Assembly: GCF_017873605.1 (NCBI RefSeq)
Contig: NZ_JAGGKI010000009.1
Location: forward strand, 1 to 64,000
Direction of reading: 5' to 3'
DNA length: 64,000 nucleotides
Origin: Paenibacillus lactis
GTDB taxonomy: Bacteria > Bacillota > Bacilli > Paenibacillales > Paenibacillaceae
The notes below the pieces were generated by a model. The model was not told the origin of the DNA, did not search any database, and worked only from the letters and a program-made list of their open reading frames with translations. The position numbers and the translations under genes were made by a program. Each line of letters starts with the position of its first letter. Positions within the stretch are counted from its first letter, which is position 1. Shown here piece by piece: positions 17,503 to 26,586 of this stretch.

Positions 17503-17514
17503 TTCTTTAAAACA

Positions 17515-17543
17515 ATGATATCGGGCATTTCTCCATTCGTCAA
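17515..17543 (-). promoter_or_regulatory. SigA promoter of abfA
   Basis: TTGACG and TATCAT are separated by 17 bases, about 70 bp ahead of the abfA start codon. Confidence 0.75.
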
Positions 17544-17550
17544 CCCGGAA

Positions 17551-17565
17551 ATTAAACGCTTTCAC
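17551..17565 (-). promoter_or_regulatory. cre-like site upstream of abfA
   Basis: GTGAAAGCGTTTAAT agrees with the catabolite-responsive element pattern WTGNAANCGNWNNCW except at its first and fourteenth bases. It sits eight bases upstream of the -35 box. Confidence 0.45.
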
Positions 17566-17587
17566 TAAAAATACATATTTTTCGCCC

Positions 17588-17642
17588 AAAAAATAAACCT
17601 GCTTCACCTGCAGGACGATGTGGTCCTGTAAGTGCAGCAGGT
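17588..17642 (-). terminator. Terminator of the amino acid ABC operon
   Basis: ACCTGCT/AGCAGGT outer and CAGGAC/GTCCTG inner stems form a long hairpin followed on the minus strand by TTTATTTTTT. Confidence 0.8.
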
Positions 17643-17651
17643 CTATATTGG

Positions 17652-18398
17652 TTAACGCATCGCCCGGTTAAGAAACTCCCGGGTTCGATCGACTTTCGGA
17701 TGATAAAAGATTTGCTCCGGCGTTCCCGACTCGATCACTTGTCCGTGATCCATGAAGAGGATCCGGTCCGCTACATCCCGTGCAAATCCCATCTCATGGG
17801 TAACGATAATCATCGTCATATTCTCCCTGGCCAATTGCCGGATCACCTCAAGCACTTCCCCCGTCAGTTCGGGATCGAGCGCCGACGTCGGCTCGTCGAA
17901 CAGCAGGATGTCGGGGCTCATCATGAGCGCCCTCGCAATGGCGACACGCTGTTTCTGCCCCCCGGACAGGTTCGCCGGGTAGACTCCCGCTTTATCCGCA
18001 AGGCCGACCTTTTGCAGCAATGCAGCACTCCTTCTTGCCACTTCATCCCTCGATTCCTTCTTCACGTATTTCGGTGCGAGCGCCAAATTCTCTTGAACGG
18101 TGAGATGCGGAAACAGATTAAAGTGCTGGAACACCATCCCCATGCGGGAAGTGATCGTCTTGATTTGTTTTTGAGCGGAATATGCGCCGTCCTTCACCAG
18201 ATATTGGTCCTGGACCTTGATCGATCCGCCATTGATCTCTTCCAGATGGACAAGGCTCCGAAGCATTGTACTCTTTCCCGAGCCGGAGGGGCCGATAACG
18301 GCCACGACTTCGTTCCGTTGTATATCGAAGCTGACGTCTTTCAGCACGTCCAGCTGTCCGAATGATTTCTTCATGTGGGATACTTCAATAATCGCCAT
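17652..18398 (-). CDS. Polar amino acid ABC transporter, ATP-binding protein
   Basis: 248 residues with Walker [11 protein letters not shown]-loop [11 protein letters not shown], signature [15 protein letters not shown], Walker [13 protein letters not shown] and the H-loop [15 protein letters not shown], the GlnQ-type pattern. It powers the importer made with the two genes upstream. The ATG giving MAIIEVSH is nine bases after AAGGA. It follows the permease by 14 bp. Confidence 0.95.
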   Translation of the reverse strand: MAIIEVSHMKKSFGQLDVLKDVSFDIQRNEVVAVIGPSGSGKSTMLRSLVHLEEINGGSIKVQDQYLVKDGAYSAQKQIKTITSRMGMVFQHFNLFPHLTVQENLALAPKYVKKESRDEVARRSAALLQKVGLADKAGVYPANLSGGQKQRVAIARALMMSPDILLFDEPTSALDPELTGEVLEVIRQLARENMTMIIVTHEMGFARDVADRILFMDHGQVIESGTPEQIFYHPKVDRTREFLNRAMR

Positions 18399-18412
18399 AG
18401 CAGCCATTCCTT

Positions 18413-19072
18413 CTATTGAAATTTAAATCGTCGTTCGAGGTATCTGAACAGCAGCGTAAGTACGAGCGTCATCAGCAAATAAATGGCGCCGGCTAACACG
18501 AACGGCATGATCGTAAAGTCGCGGTTGACGGCTGTATGCGCGAAATGAAGCAGCTCCGGTACCGCCACCGCATACAGCAGCGCGGTGTCTTTAATCAGCG
18601 TAATGGATTCGTTGGATACGGCCGGCAGAGCCACGCGGAACATTTGCGGCAGGATGACTCTGACCATCGTCTGCCATCTGCTAAGGCCGAGCACCTGTGC
18701 GGCTTCATACTGTCCCTTATCTATGGACAGCAGGCCGCCTCTGAAAATTTCGGCAAAATAGGCGGCATAGTTCAGCACGAAGGCCAAGCATGCCGCAACA
18801 AAACGATCAAAAACGAGATACTCCCCGATGACCGGCAGCACAGGCAGGCCGAAGCAGATGAACAGCATCTGCAGCAGCAGCGGCGTGCCCCGCATGACGT
18901 AGATATAAACTCCCGCAAACCAGGCGAGCGGCTTCACCGAACTTCTCGCCATTAATGTTAAGGCAAAGCCGAGCGGGATGGATGCAATGATGGCGATGAA
19001 GAACAGCAGTATCGTTGTCTGTGCGCCCTCCAGCATCGGCTTGCCGATCTGAATGATATAATCCAAATTCAT
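18413..19072 (-). CDS. Polar amino acid ABC transporter, permease
   Basis: 219 residues with five membrane helices and the cytoplasmic EAA loop [21 protein letters not shown], plus [14 protein letters not shown], as in HisM/GlnP permeases. Start taken at MNLDYIIQ, the family-typical position, with GGGAG 12 bases before; a TTG 11 codons upstream is possible. A hairpin in the 145-bp gap after the binding-protein gene may lower its expression relative to that gene. Confidence 0.93.
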   Translation of the reverse strand: MNLDYIIQIGKPMLEGAQTTILLFFIAIIASIPLGFALTLMARSSVKPLAWFAGVYIYVMRGTPLLLQMLFICFGLPVLPVIGEYLVFDRFVAACLAFVLNYAAYFAEIFRGGLLSIDKGQYEAAQVLGLSRWQTMVRVILPQMFRVALPAVSNESITLIKDTALLYAVAVPELLHFAHTAVNRDFTIMPFVLAGAIYLLMTLVLTLLFRYLERRFKFQ

Positions 19073-19132
19073 GTTGATCACTATACTCCCGTTATGAAAA
19101 CTCAAATTCAGAGTTTTTCATTAATGTCGTCA

Positions 19133-19165
19133 ACAAAACCGGAGCCTTGGGTCAAAGTCCGGTTT
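19133..19165 (-). terminator. Intra-operon attenuator-like hairpin
   Basis: AAACCGGA and TCCGGTTT pair around a 14-base loop; on the minus strand TTTTGTTG follows. It lies between the binding-protein gene and the permease gene and could let most transcripts stop after the binding protein. Confidence 0.6.
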
Positions 19166-19216
19166 CTTGATCATTAGCTATGGAAAGACTGCGTTCGTAA
19201 CCTTTGGTTCTGCAAA

Positions 19217-19984
19217 TTATTTCAGTACCTTGTCTTCGCCAAACCATTTTTCAGATATGGATGCTGCTGTTCCATCGGCATTCAGCTCATCCAAAGCCTT
19301 CTGCAGCTTGTTCAGCAGCTCCTCGTTGCCCTTCTTCACTCCGATGCCATATTGTTCAGGCGCCAAAGATTCGTCCAAAATCTTGAAGGTGCCTTCTTCC
19401 TTGGACATGTAGTATTTCATAACGACTTCGTCAATCACGACGGCATCCACCCGGCCATTCTTCAAATCGCTTAAGGCAAGCACGTTGTCCGGAAATTCGG
19501 AAATGTCCTTCACTTGGCTATGGATAGCATTCGCACTGAGCGCATCGGCTGCGGACGAAAGCGACTGCAGGCCGATATTCTTGCCGGCCAGGTCACTAAT
19601 GGTACTGATATCTGAACCTTCAAGCACAACCACTACCTGGCTGTTCTCAAGGTAAGGCTTCGTAAACAGAACCTTCTCCTTGCGCTCATCCGTAATCGTG
19701 TAACCATTCCAGATCAGGTCGATCCGTCCGCTGCTAAGCTCCGATTCCTTCGCTTTCCAGTCGATCGGCTGGAACTTTACCTCCATCCCCATCTTCTCTG
19801 CAGCGGCACGCGCATAATCAATATCGAAACCGACGATTTCGTTGTTCTCATCCCGGAAGCCCATCGGAGCAAATTTGTCGTCGATGCCGATCACCAGCTC
19901 ATTCGAGCTGCCGCCTGTGCTTGAACACCCGATCACAGTCATTAGGATAACCAATCCTGCCAATAATGACGCCAATTTTTTCAT
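19217..19984 (-). CDS. Polar amino acid ABC transporter, substrate-binding lipoprotein
   Basis: 255 residues. A lipoprotein signal (MKKLASLLAGLVILMTVIGC) ends in the lipobox VIGC. The rest is a family 3 solute-binding protein: GIDDKFAPMGFRDENNEIVGFDIDYA, FQPIDWKAKESELSSGRIDLIWNG with the R of the carboxylate site, and PYLENSQVVVV. It captures an amino acid outside the membrane and delivers it to the permease. AAGGGGGAT precedes the ATG. The substrate (glutamine, cystine, arginine or other) cannot be told from sequence alone. Confidence 0.94.
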   Translation of the reverse strand: MKKLASLLAGLVILMTVIGCSSTGGSSNELVIGIDDKFAPMGFRDENNEIVGFDIDYARAAAEKMGMEVKFQPIDWKAKESELSSGRIDLIWNGYTITDERKEKVLFTKPYLENSQVVVVLEGSDISTISDLAGKNIGLQSLSSAADALSANAIHSQVKDISEFPDNVLALSDLKNGRVDAVVIDEVVMKYYMSKEEGTFKILDESLAPEQYGIGVKKGNEELLNKLQKALDELNADGTAASISEKWFGEDKVLK

Positions 19985-20265
19985 GTATAAATCCCCCTTG
20001 TGACAATTCATGCAGCCATATTCAGGATATCGGTGATCCGTGCAATATGAAAATTTCTGCGTTTTGCTTTAGTGCGTTATCAGGACACCATAATACCATA
20101 TTAGCAGAAAAGAGTCGATAGGTTCACAGAAGCTTCATCAACATTGTCGAAATAATGTAATTTATGTATTTTCATCCTATATTAAGGTTATTTTAATGAT
20201 GAACTCAGCAAAACGGGAAACAATGACGAACGTTACACCAAACATCCAGAAAGGCGGTAACCCAT
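19985..20265. other. Divergent intergenic region
   Basis: 281 bp between the divergent binding-protein and secreted-protein genes. It is AT-rich and should hold both promoters. I see no riboswitch-like fold or clear operator. Confidence 0.4.
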
Positions 20266-21015
20266 ATGAACCGTAAATATTTGAATTTCACCAGAAGACT
20301 TGTCTTGATGACGATCGCCATCGTCATGGGACTCGCTTATCTGCCCGGCACGACATGGGCGCAGGAGCCTGCAGGTAATGAGAATCAGGCCTCTTCTCCT
20401 TCTCGCCCTGCCGCGCAAGACGGCCACGGTCAGCATAAACCCGGCCGCATGTTCAAAGCCATCTCCGATTATCTCAAGCTAGAGCCAGAGGTTCTGCGGG
20501 ACAAGCTCAAGACCTCCTCGCTCGCTGAAATTGCCAAAGAGCAAGGGGTTTCCAGAGAGGATATAAAAGCGAAGCTCGTCGAGATGTTGAAGGAGAAAGT
20601 AGCGGCACACCCGAAGCAGCTCGGTAAATCCATTGATTACTCCGCGGCTGCCGACAGACTTCTCGATGCCAAAGGCGGGTGGAAGAAGCAGCGGGTACAT
20701 CATCGCCAAGGAAGAATGATTGCCGCCGAGCATGAGCTTGCCCAAATGCTGAAGCTGTCGGATGACCAATTGAAGGAATCCCTCCGGTCCGGTAAAACCC
20801 TTGCCCAGCTGGCGAAGGAGCAAGGAGTAGCCGTGCAGTCCGTGATCGATCAGCAGGTTCAGGCATTTACAAAGCGTCTTGACCGAAAACTGTCGGAAGG
20901 GAAAATTTCCAAGGAAGAATATTCGGAGCATAAGGCGAAGCTTCCGCAGTTCGTCAGCGATGTCGTTAATGGAAAGCTGGCGCCGCCCGCACATCCAGGC
21001 CGCAAGGACTCTTAG
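20266..21015 (+). CDS. Secreted protein with two LA-KEQGV repeats
   Basis: 249 residues. A Sec signal peptide (residues 1-32, cut after TTWAQ or nearby) precedes a Pro/Gln/His-rich linker and two copies of a ~50-residue helical repeat: YLKLEPEVLRDKLKTSSLAE plus IAKEQGVSREDI (about 63-100), and MLKLSDDQLKESLRSGKTLA plus QLAKEQGVAVQSVI (about 155-190). The repeat resembles those in small secreted Bacillus and Paenibacillus proteins of unknown function, and looks like a helix-turn-helix-like bundle. AAGGCGG lies before the ATG. It diverges from the amino acid transporter. Confidence 0.7.
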   Translation: MNRKYLNFTRRLVLMTIAIVMGLAYLPGTTWAQEPAGNENQASSPSRPAAQDGHGQHKPGRMFKAISDYLKLEPEVLRDKLKTSSLAEIAKEQGVSREDIKAKLVEMLKEKVAAHPKQLGKSIDYSAAADRLLDAKGGWKKQRVHHRQGRMIAAEHELAQMLKLSDDQLKESLRSGKTLAQLAKEQGVAVQSVIDQQVQAFTKRLDRKLSEGKISKEEYSEHKAKLPQFVSDVVNGKLAPPAHPGRKDS

Positions 21016-21056
21016 TCCATGCCGGCGATCCGAGTCAAAAACAAATAATATAACAA

Positions 21057-21089
21057 AGAAGTGTCGCTATGCATGCAGCGGCACTTCTT
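21057..21089 (+). terminator. Hairpin after the secreted repeat protein
   Basis: AAGAAGTGTCGCT and AGCGGCACTTCTT pair with one mismatch, but no T-run follows on the plus strand, so termination may be weak. Confidence 0.5.
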
Positions 21090-21139
21090 GTCATTGAGAG
21101 ACAGCATTGCAAATCTACCAAGAAGTTTGTTGATTTTTC

Positions 21140-21168
21140 TGGAAATTAAACTAGAATAGGGATATAAT
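21140..21168 (+). promoter_or_regulatory. Promoter of the LCP gene
   Basis: TGGAAA (4 of 6) and a perfect TATAAT are separated by 17 bases, leaving a leader of about 135 bases. Confidence 0.6.
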
Positions 21169-21308
21169 GCCGAGATTTACTTCTCTCAAATCGATCGAAT
21201 GATATATTGGCAAACCCTTCGACCCCTTCTTCACGGGATCAACTTCTACTCGGCATCCGTTAACCATTTTCATTTTCAAAACTATTTATTGAGGAGTTGT
21301 AACGTTAT

Positions 21309-22337
21309 ATGGAACTGGAACCTAGAACGGTGTCAAGGAGGAGGCTTAAGGGCCGCAGCAGAATCAATATCAAGAAACGGATCGGGATATCGCTCATCAT
21401 ACTCATCCTGCTTGTCGGCGCTGGATATCTGTTCAGAAAAGAATTATCGTTGCTTGCCTTTAATACACTGCTCAAAAAAGATATCAAAGAAACGTTAGAC
21501 AATTCCTACAAACCGTTTGGGTACGAGATTAGAAATACTCACGCCTATGAAGGTAAACCCTTTTCCTTGCTCCTAATGGGGATTGATCAGCGTGATCAAG
21601 AGCCCAGCAGATCAGATACGATCATATATTCCGTAATTCGACCTAAAGATAACAAAATCCTATTAGTCTCGATCCCCCGGGATTCATATACTGAAATAAT
21701 AGGCAGGGATGTAAAATCAAAAATCAACTCTGCGTATGCTCATGGCGGAGAAAAAATGAGTATGGACACAGTTGCGTCCTTACTCAAGAACCGAGTCGAT
21801 TATTACGCTACAGTGAATTTTAAAGGAGTTATAGACATTGTGGACGCAATTGGAGGTGTAAAGCTTCCGATAACCAAAGTAATTGAAAATAAGAACCCGA
21901 AGCATGAAAAATTAAGGATAGAGCCTAACCAACCGATGTATGACGGTCTTGATGCTTTAAGTTACGTTCGTTACCGAGAGGACTCCGATTTTAAACGTAC
22001 CGAGCGGCAGCGAATATTTATTAGAGCCGTTACGAACAAAATTTTAGATTTCAAGAACGTCGCTAAAGTTCCTGAATTAATCGATATTGCGGGGTCCAAT
22101 TTCACCACTAACATGGACCCTGATCTGATCCTGAAATTGGCTGAAACTGTTTATTTAAATGATACGCCGCCTGATTTTGAGAACCACATGTTACAAGGCC
22201 GGGGAAAAACGAGAGGAACCACCTGGTACTATGACCTTGATGCAGAAGATTTAGAATACACTCAAAAGCTTATCTCAAATTGGTTAAATAGCGATATTAA
22301 TAAACAAGACCTTATTCACCCTCAAGATATGGACTAG
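21309..22337 (+). CDS. LytR-CpsA-Psr (LCP) family cell-wall ligase
   Basis: 342 residues: a short basic cytoplasmic tail, one membrane helix (residues ~24-45) and an extracellular LCP domain with LLMGIDQRDQEPSRSDTIIY, ILLVSIPRDSYTEI, KINSAYAHGG and LSYVRYREDSDFKRTERQR, whose Arg and Asp residues bind the lipid pyrophosphate. LCP enzymes attach teichoic acid or capsule polymers to peptidoglycan. GAGGAG precedes the ATG. The gene is clearly more AT-rich than its neighbours, with many AAT/ATT/TTA codons, which may mean later acquisition. Confidence 0.92.
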   Translation: MELEPRTVSRRRLKGRSRINIKKRIGISLIILILLVGAGYLFRKELSLLAFNTLLKKDIKETLDNSYKPFGYEIRNTHAYEGKPFSLLLMGIDQRDQEPSRSDTIIYSVIRPKDNKILLVSIPRDSYTEIIGRDVKSKINSAYAHGGEKMSMDTVASLLKNRVDYYATVNFKGVIDIVDAIGGVKLPITKVIENKNPKHEKLRIEPNQPMYDGLDALSYVRYREDSDFKRTERQRIFIRAVTNKILDFKNVAKVPELIDIAGSNFTTNMDPDLILKLAETVYLNDTPPDFENHMLQGRGKTRGTTWYYDLDAEDLEYTQKLISNWLNSDINKQDLIHPQDMD

Positions 22338-22400
22338 GCAAAAGGTTCAGTGCAGCGCTGATCTGATCCCAGGACGAGCCGGATGTACTCATAAAGCCTT

Positions 22401-22421
22401 CTTGGGCCTTCAAGGCCCAAG
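22401..22421. terminator. Hairpin between convergent genes
   Basis: CTTGGGCC and GGCCCAAG form a perfect eight-base stem with a five-base loop between the LCP gene and the next minus-strand gene. Flanking T-runs are short, so it is a modest terminator. Confidence 0.5.
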
Positions 22422-22937
22422 TTACGGCACATATTGCTGGATGATCTTCACGACCTCGCCGTCTTCCACCGTGATGTGGAACGGGAACCATTTCATATCC
22501 ACAATATCGTCTTTTCGATAGATATCGGTGAACTTGTCGAGGCTGACCTGCTGATTCCACACGACCTGGGCATCCTCATACCGTCCGGTATGATCATACA
22601 GCTGCAGGCGAACCTCAGCGTTTCCCGCTACGGGCAATGTAATCCGCTCTTCCGTATCATTAACAATATAATAGCCGTCCGGGGCTTCGGTCATTTCCGG
22701 GTCTTGCTCCCGCTCTCGGAAGATCGCGTTTGCTTCCTCGCCTTCGTACCATTCAATCGGATCGATTTCCAGATAGACCTGTCCGTCTTTCACCTCAAGC
22801 GCATTGATATAGGCAGCCTCCTGATTCGAAGCTTTCGGAACCGGCTCATAATTGTTGCTCGAGGCTACGCCAACCGAATGGATCATGAACAAACCAAGCA
22901 GCATCAACGCTCCCAATCTCCAAGCCGTCTTCTTCAT
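22422..22937 (-). CDS. Hypothetical exported protein
   Basis: 171 residues. An N-terminal signal peptide or anchor (MKKTAWRLGALMLLGLFMIH) precedes an acidic mature part with many Glu/Asp, including VYLEIDPIEWYEGEEAN, YYIVNDTEERITLPV and VSLDKFTDIY. It recalls secreted Paenibacillus proteins of unknown function; I do not recognise a domain. The ATG is chosen because GAGGGAG lies 11 bases upstream and a signal peptide starts there. It converges on the LCP gene. Confidence 0.65.
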   Translation of the reverse strand: MKKTAWRLGALMLLGLFMIHSVGVASSNNYEPVPKASNQEAAYINALEVKDGQVYLEIDPIEWYEGEEANAIFREREQDPEMTEAPDGYYIVNDTEERITLPVAGNAEVRLQLYDHTGRYEDAQVVWNQQVSLDKFTDIYRKDDIVDMKWFPFHITVEDGEVVKIIQQYVP

Positions 22938-23160
22938 ACTTCTCATCGCTCCCTCAACATTACTAAGTGTGAAAGATCGTTTTCTCACCGTATATTACCC
23001 GAATTCCGTGAGATTGAAACAATCCTCTATTTATGATTCATACTACGATTATACGGAGCATCGCGCCAAAAAGGATGTCAAAGCGGTGTAAATTCATTAC
23101 AATATCTCAACCTTCGCATTTCAATGACGGTGAATGCACATCCGCCGCGCTGTCCGCAAC

Positions 23161-23205
23161 AAAAAAAGCCTGTCTGCCGAACCAATGGTTCAGCAGGGAC
23201 AGGCC
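23161..23205 (-). terminator. Terminator of ppaC
   Basis: GCCTGTC/GACAGGC outer and GAACC/GGTTC inner stems, followed on the minus strand by seven Ts. Confidence 0.88.
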
Positions 23206-23217
23206 TTAACATAAGTA

Positions 23218-24147
23218 TTATTGATTGAAAGCTTCGGTAAGCACGGGAACAATTTGCGATTTACGGGATACAACGCCCTTGAGCAGCGCTTTATTATCCG
23301 AAAGCGACACATTGTAGGCTCTTTCAACCGCCTTGGCATCCTTGCCAAGCGCGAGCGCAATCGAGTCGTTATTCAGAATGTCTGTAACAACGAACACGAA
23401 CAGATCCAGGTTTTTCTTAGCGATAATCCCTTGAATGGCCTCTTCAAGCTCTGCTTGACGGGACAGAACGTCGTTTGTGTCAACCGCATTCACTTGGGCG
23501 ATTTCAACCTTCGCTGCGCCCATGCTGAATTCCTTCGCGTCAAGGGAAATAAGCTGCTCGATCGTTTTGTCGCTCAGATCGGCACCGGCCTTCAGCATGT
23601 CGAGTCCGTAGCTTTCCGCATCGACGCCTGCAATCTCCGCGAGCTCGCGGGCAGCAGCAACATCTTCCTCTGTGCAGGTTGGAGATTTGAACAGCAACGA
23701 ATCGGATATAATGGCGGACAGCATCAGCCCTGCGATTTCCTTACGGACTGCAATGCCCTTCTCTTTGTAGATCTTGTTCAGGATCGTAGCGGTGCAGCCG
23801 ACAGGCTCAGCGCGGTAGTACAGCGGCTGGCTTGTCTCAAAATTGGCGATCCGATGATGGTCGATAACTTCAACCACCCGAACTTGTTCGATGTCGCTAG
23901 CGCTTTGCTGGCGTTCATTATGATCGACAAGAATGACGTCCTGAGCCTCATTCGCAACGGTCTCTACCAGACGCGGTGCTTCGACGTTGAAGTATTTCAA
24001 CGCATAAGCGGTCTCTCCGTTCACTTCGCCGAGACGTACCGGTTCAGCGTCGAGTCCGAGCTGTTTCTTCAAATCGGCATAAGCGATTGCCGAGCAAATC
24101 GTATCCGTATCCGGATTTTTGTGTCCAAAGATCAATGTTTTAGCCAT
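23218..24147 (-). CDS. ppaC: Manganese-dependent inorganic pyrophosphatase
   Basis: 309 residues, the normal length of family II pyrophosphatases. DHH-type metal motifs are in order: [17 protein letters not shown] (residues 7-23), LVDHNERQQ (about 74), [10 protein letters not shown] (about 95), and the C-terminal [10 protein letters not shown] that binds the substrate phosphate. It splits pyrophosphate into two phosphates and so drives biosynthetic reactions. Single gene with its own terminator. Start fixed by [15 protein letters not shown] and a purine-rich AAAGGGGAA. Confidence 0.96.
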   Translation of the reverse strand: MAKTLIFGHKNPDTDTICSAIAYADLKKQLGLDAEPVRLGEVNGETAYALKYFNVEAPRLVETVANEAQDVILVDHNERQQSASDIEQVRVVEVIDHHRIANFETSQPLYYRAEPVGCTATILNKIYKEKGIAVRKEIAGLMLSAIISDSLLFKSPTCTEEDVAAARELAEIAGVDAESYGLDMLKAGADLSDKTIEQLISLDAKEFSMGAAKVEIAQVNAVDTNDVLSRQAELEEAIQGIIAKKNLDLFVFVVTDILNNDSIALALGKDAKAVERAYNVSLSDNKALLKGVVSRKSQIVPVLTEAFNQ

Positions 24148-24272
24148 AGGTTATTCCCCTTTCACATCCTAGATTAACCGTTTAAATCCATAAACAGATG
24201 TCACCTATCTGATTATAGCGTTAAATGCTCCTTATTCCAATGACTTTACAGAGAATTTTTGAATGGTCCCTT

Positions 24273-25295
24273 TTACACCAAGACAATCTCAGGCTCTGGA
24301 ATAAAACCGAACCGTTGATGAATCGCCTCTGTAATGACATTCATCAAATATAATATATCCGTCGCTTTGGCATGATTCTGATTCAGGATCATATTGCCGT
24401 GATGCGGGGAAATGATCGCCCCGCCGTATTCCGTCCCCTTCAAATTCAGCTGATCCACCAAGGAGCCGATGGCAACTCCATAATCATAGTTATTTTTAAA
24501 TACGGAGCCGCAGGAAGGGTAATCGAAATGCCGTTTACTTGTCCGGTACTTGATAATGTCGAGCATCGACTGCGGGGTCGGTATGCCTCTTCCCGCGAGC
24601 GCATGAACCTCGCCAAGGAAGAAGGAGAAGAACGACGGCAACGAGGATGGGTGACTTCCTCTCGTCTTCCACTCCTGCAACAGCAGCGCGGTAGAGCTGA
24701 TCTGCTCCTCGGAGCTGACCGGCGTGTTCAGATCTGCCCCGATAATAATCCATGGATGGTGCTGGAATATCGACTGTTTGTAAGCGAATTGGCATTCCGA
24801 AGCCGGGATTGAACGGACGCTGAGCCCCGGATCCATCGTGTCGATATAATAAACCGTATCAAGAATGTCGCATACTTGGCTGGCATTATACTTAGCGTTC
24901 ATATAGATGCCTGCCCCGACGCAGCCCGGCAGCAGGAACGTAAAGTCCAGCGAATCGCCCCCGCCAATCAAGCCCATAAGCGACAAGAGCGACATCGGCG
25001 TTCCAGACGCCACATACCATTTGTCATCCCTGACCGCCAGCTCGACAAGCCGCTTCAAGGAAATATACACCATGTCCTTATTCGGTTCGTCCGGAAACAG
25101 GATGTTGGAGCCCATGCCGAATATATACCACGGCATTCCGAGCCGCTTGCAATCCTGCAGCAGCTCCGCAAGATCTGCTGAAGTCTCCGGCATAGCCAAA
25201 TAATTCGCCAAGCCGCCGACCCCGTAAGTTGAATAATCGGATAACGGAACATGGCGCTTGCACAATCGATCAATTGCAGATTTATGTAAAGTCAT
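24273..25295 (-). CDS. MurB-like FAD-binding protein, diverged
   Basis: 340 residues that align along the whole MurB (UDP-N-acetylenolpyruvoylglucosamine reductase) plan: YSTYGVGGLANYLAMPE, YIFGMGSNILFPDE (FAD site), LLPGCVGAGIYMNAKYNASQ, AYKQSIFQ, YPSCGSVFKNN with the catalytic Ser/Cys region, NLKGTEYGGAIISPHHGNMI and a closing EPEIVLV. Several key positions differ from housekeeping MurB: the active-site Arg of the YRxSxF motif is Lys, and the GG(T/S)VGGA loop reads GCVGAG. It may be a paralogue with another substrate rather than the peptidoglycan enzyme. ATG chosen for GGGAG eight bases upstream. Confidence 0.8.
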   Translation of the reverse strand: MTLHKSAIDRLCKRHVPLSDYSTYGVGGLANYLAMPETSADLAELLQDCKRLGMPWYIFGMGSNILFPDEPNKDMVYISLKRLVELAVRDDKWYVASGTPMSLLSLMGLIGGGDSLDFTFLLPGCVGAGIYMNAKYNASQVCDILDTVYYIDTMDPGLSVRSIPASECQFAYKQSIFQHHPWIIIGADLNTPVSSEEQISSTALLLQEWKTRGSHPSSLPSFFSFFLGEVHALAGRGIPTPQSMLDIIKYRTSKRHFDYPSCGSVFKNNYDYGVAIGSLVDQLNLKGTEYGGAIISPHHGNMILNQNHAKATDILYLMNVITEAIHQRFGFIPEPEIVLV

Positions 25296-25419
25296 CTTAG
25301 ACACTCCCTATCATTTCACTTTCACACAGCGGATAATCGCCTGCCTGTGGGGATGCTACATAATTATGATGCAACTCGTCGGTTGGTGTCAATCGGAGGG
25401 GTCACAAGCATGAGTCCAT

Positions 25420-25460
25420 AAAAAAACCCTTGACTGCAGCGCGCGCACTGCAATCAAGGG
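25420..25460 (-). terminator. Terminator of the sigma factor gene
   Basis: CCCTTGACTGCAG and CTGCAATCAAGGG pair in a 13-bp stem; seven Ts follow on the minus strand. Confidence 0.9.
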
Positions 25461-25492
25461 GTGTTGATCCACTTCGTGAACGAAACGATCGA

Positions 25493-26443
25493 TTACTCCA
25501 GGAAATCCTTGAGACGCTTGCTGCGGCTCGGATGACGAAGCTTACGGAGCGCCTTCGCTTCAATCTGTCGAATCCGCTCGCGCGTAACGCCGAATACCTG
25601 ACCGACCTCTTCAAGCGTTCGGGTCCGCCCGTCCTCAAGTCCGAAGCGAAGCCGAAGCACGTTCTCTTCACGATCCGTCAAGGTATCGAGCACTTCCTCA
25701 AGCTGCTCCTTAAGCAGCTCGAAGGCGGCAGCGTCAGCTGGCGCCAGCGCATCCTGATCCTCGATGAAATCCCCCAGGTTCGAATCGCTCTCCTCACCAA
25801 CCGGCGTCTCGAGCGATACAGGCTCCTGTGAAACTTTGAGGATCTCCCGGACCTTCTCCGGCGTAATATCCATCTCCTTGGCAATTTCCTCCGGTGACGG
25901 CTCCCGCCCAAGCTCTTGCAGAAGCTGTCTGGATACACGGACGAGCTTATTGATCGTCTCTACCATGTGAACCGGAATTCGAATCGTTCTCGCTTGGTCG
26001 GCAATCGAGCGGGTAATCGCCTGCCGAATCCACCATGTCGCATAGGTGCTGAACTTGAAGCCTTTGGAGTAGTCAAACTTCTCCACCGCTTTGATCAATC
26101 CCATATTGCCTTCCTGTATCAGATCAAGGAACTGCATGCCCCGACCTGCATAACGTCTGGCAATGCTGACGACTAGACGAAGATTGGCTTCCGCCAGACG
26201 TCGCTTCGCATCCTCATCGCCTTCCTCGATACGCTTGGACAGCTCCACTTCCTCATCGGCTGAGAGAAGGGGAACACGGCCGATTTCCTTCAGGTACATG
26301 CGAACCGGATCGCTAATCTTGATGCCTGGCGGAAGGGAGAGGTCATCATGAACTGCAAAATCCTCCGCGGGAGAATTAGCCGCTTTTTCCGCATCCACTA
26401 CCTCACGATCCAATGCAAAATCCGCACTCTGACGGTTCTCCAT
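25493..26443 (-). CDS. SigA-type RNA polymerase sigma factor lacking region 1.1
   Basis: 316 residues. From [20 protein letters not shown] (about 36-55, region 1.2) to the end it is nearly identical to primary SigA: region 2 with [19 protein letters not shown] and [15 protein letters not shown], region 3 [10 protein letters not shown], and region 4 with [19 protein letters not shown] and the C-terminal [13 protein letters not shown]. Bacillus SigA has about 55 more N-terminal residues (region 1.1), absent here; a 35-residue acidic stretch takes their place. GGGGGG stands seven bases before the ATG. dnaG is not adjacent, so this is probably a paralogue of the dnaG-linked sigA rather than that gene. 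Confidence 0.9.
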   Translation of the reverse strand: MENRQSADFALDREVVDAEKAANSPAEDFAVHDDLSLPPGIKISDPVRMYLKEIGRVPLLSADEEVELSKRIEEGDEDAKRRLAEANLRLVVSIARRYAGRGMQFLDLIQEGNMGLIKAVEKFDYSKGFKFSTYATWWIRQAITRSIADQARTIRIPVHMVETINKLVRVSRQLLQELGREPSPEEIAKEMDITPEKVREILKVSQEPVSLETPVGEESDSNLGDFIEDQDALAPADAAAFELLKEQLEEVLDTLTDREENVLRLRFGLEDGRTRTLEEVGQVFGVTRERIRQIEAKALRKLRHPSRSKRLKDFLE

Positions 26444-26531
26444 TCTATGCCCCCCTGTTGACAATCCTATAATTTTGTGCTAATCTATCATTAGGTCATT
26501 ATGACATCTACCTAATAATTATTTATCCTTC

Positions 26532-26560
26532 ATTCTATCATATTACGCCTATTTTTTCAA
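26532..26560 (-). promoter_or_regulatory. SigA-type promoter of the sigma factor gene
   Basis: TTGAAA and TAGAAT lie 17 bases apart, giving a leader of about 80 bases that contains the ATTAGGT/ACCTAAT inverted repeat. Confidence 0.7.
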
Positions 26561-26586
26561 CTTCTAATATATTCTAGTTCCAGCAC

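Noticed and set aside
15774..17510. A 578-codon plus-strand frame
   Set aside because: It is entirely antisense to the abfA-DUF6171 genes, whose proteins are clear; it has no ribosome site.
22434..23036. Plus-strand 200-codon frame
   Set aside because: Antisense to the exported hypothetical protein gene, which has a signal peptide and ribosome site.
23221..24177. A 318-codon plus-strand frame
   Set aside because: Antisense to the clear pyrophosphatase gene.
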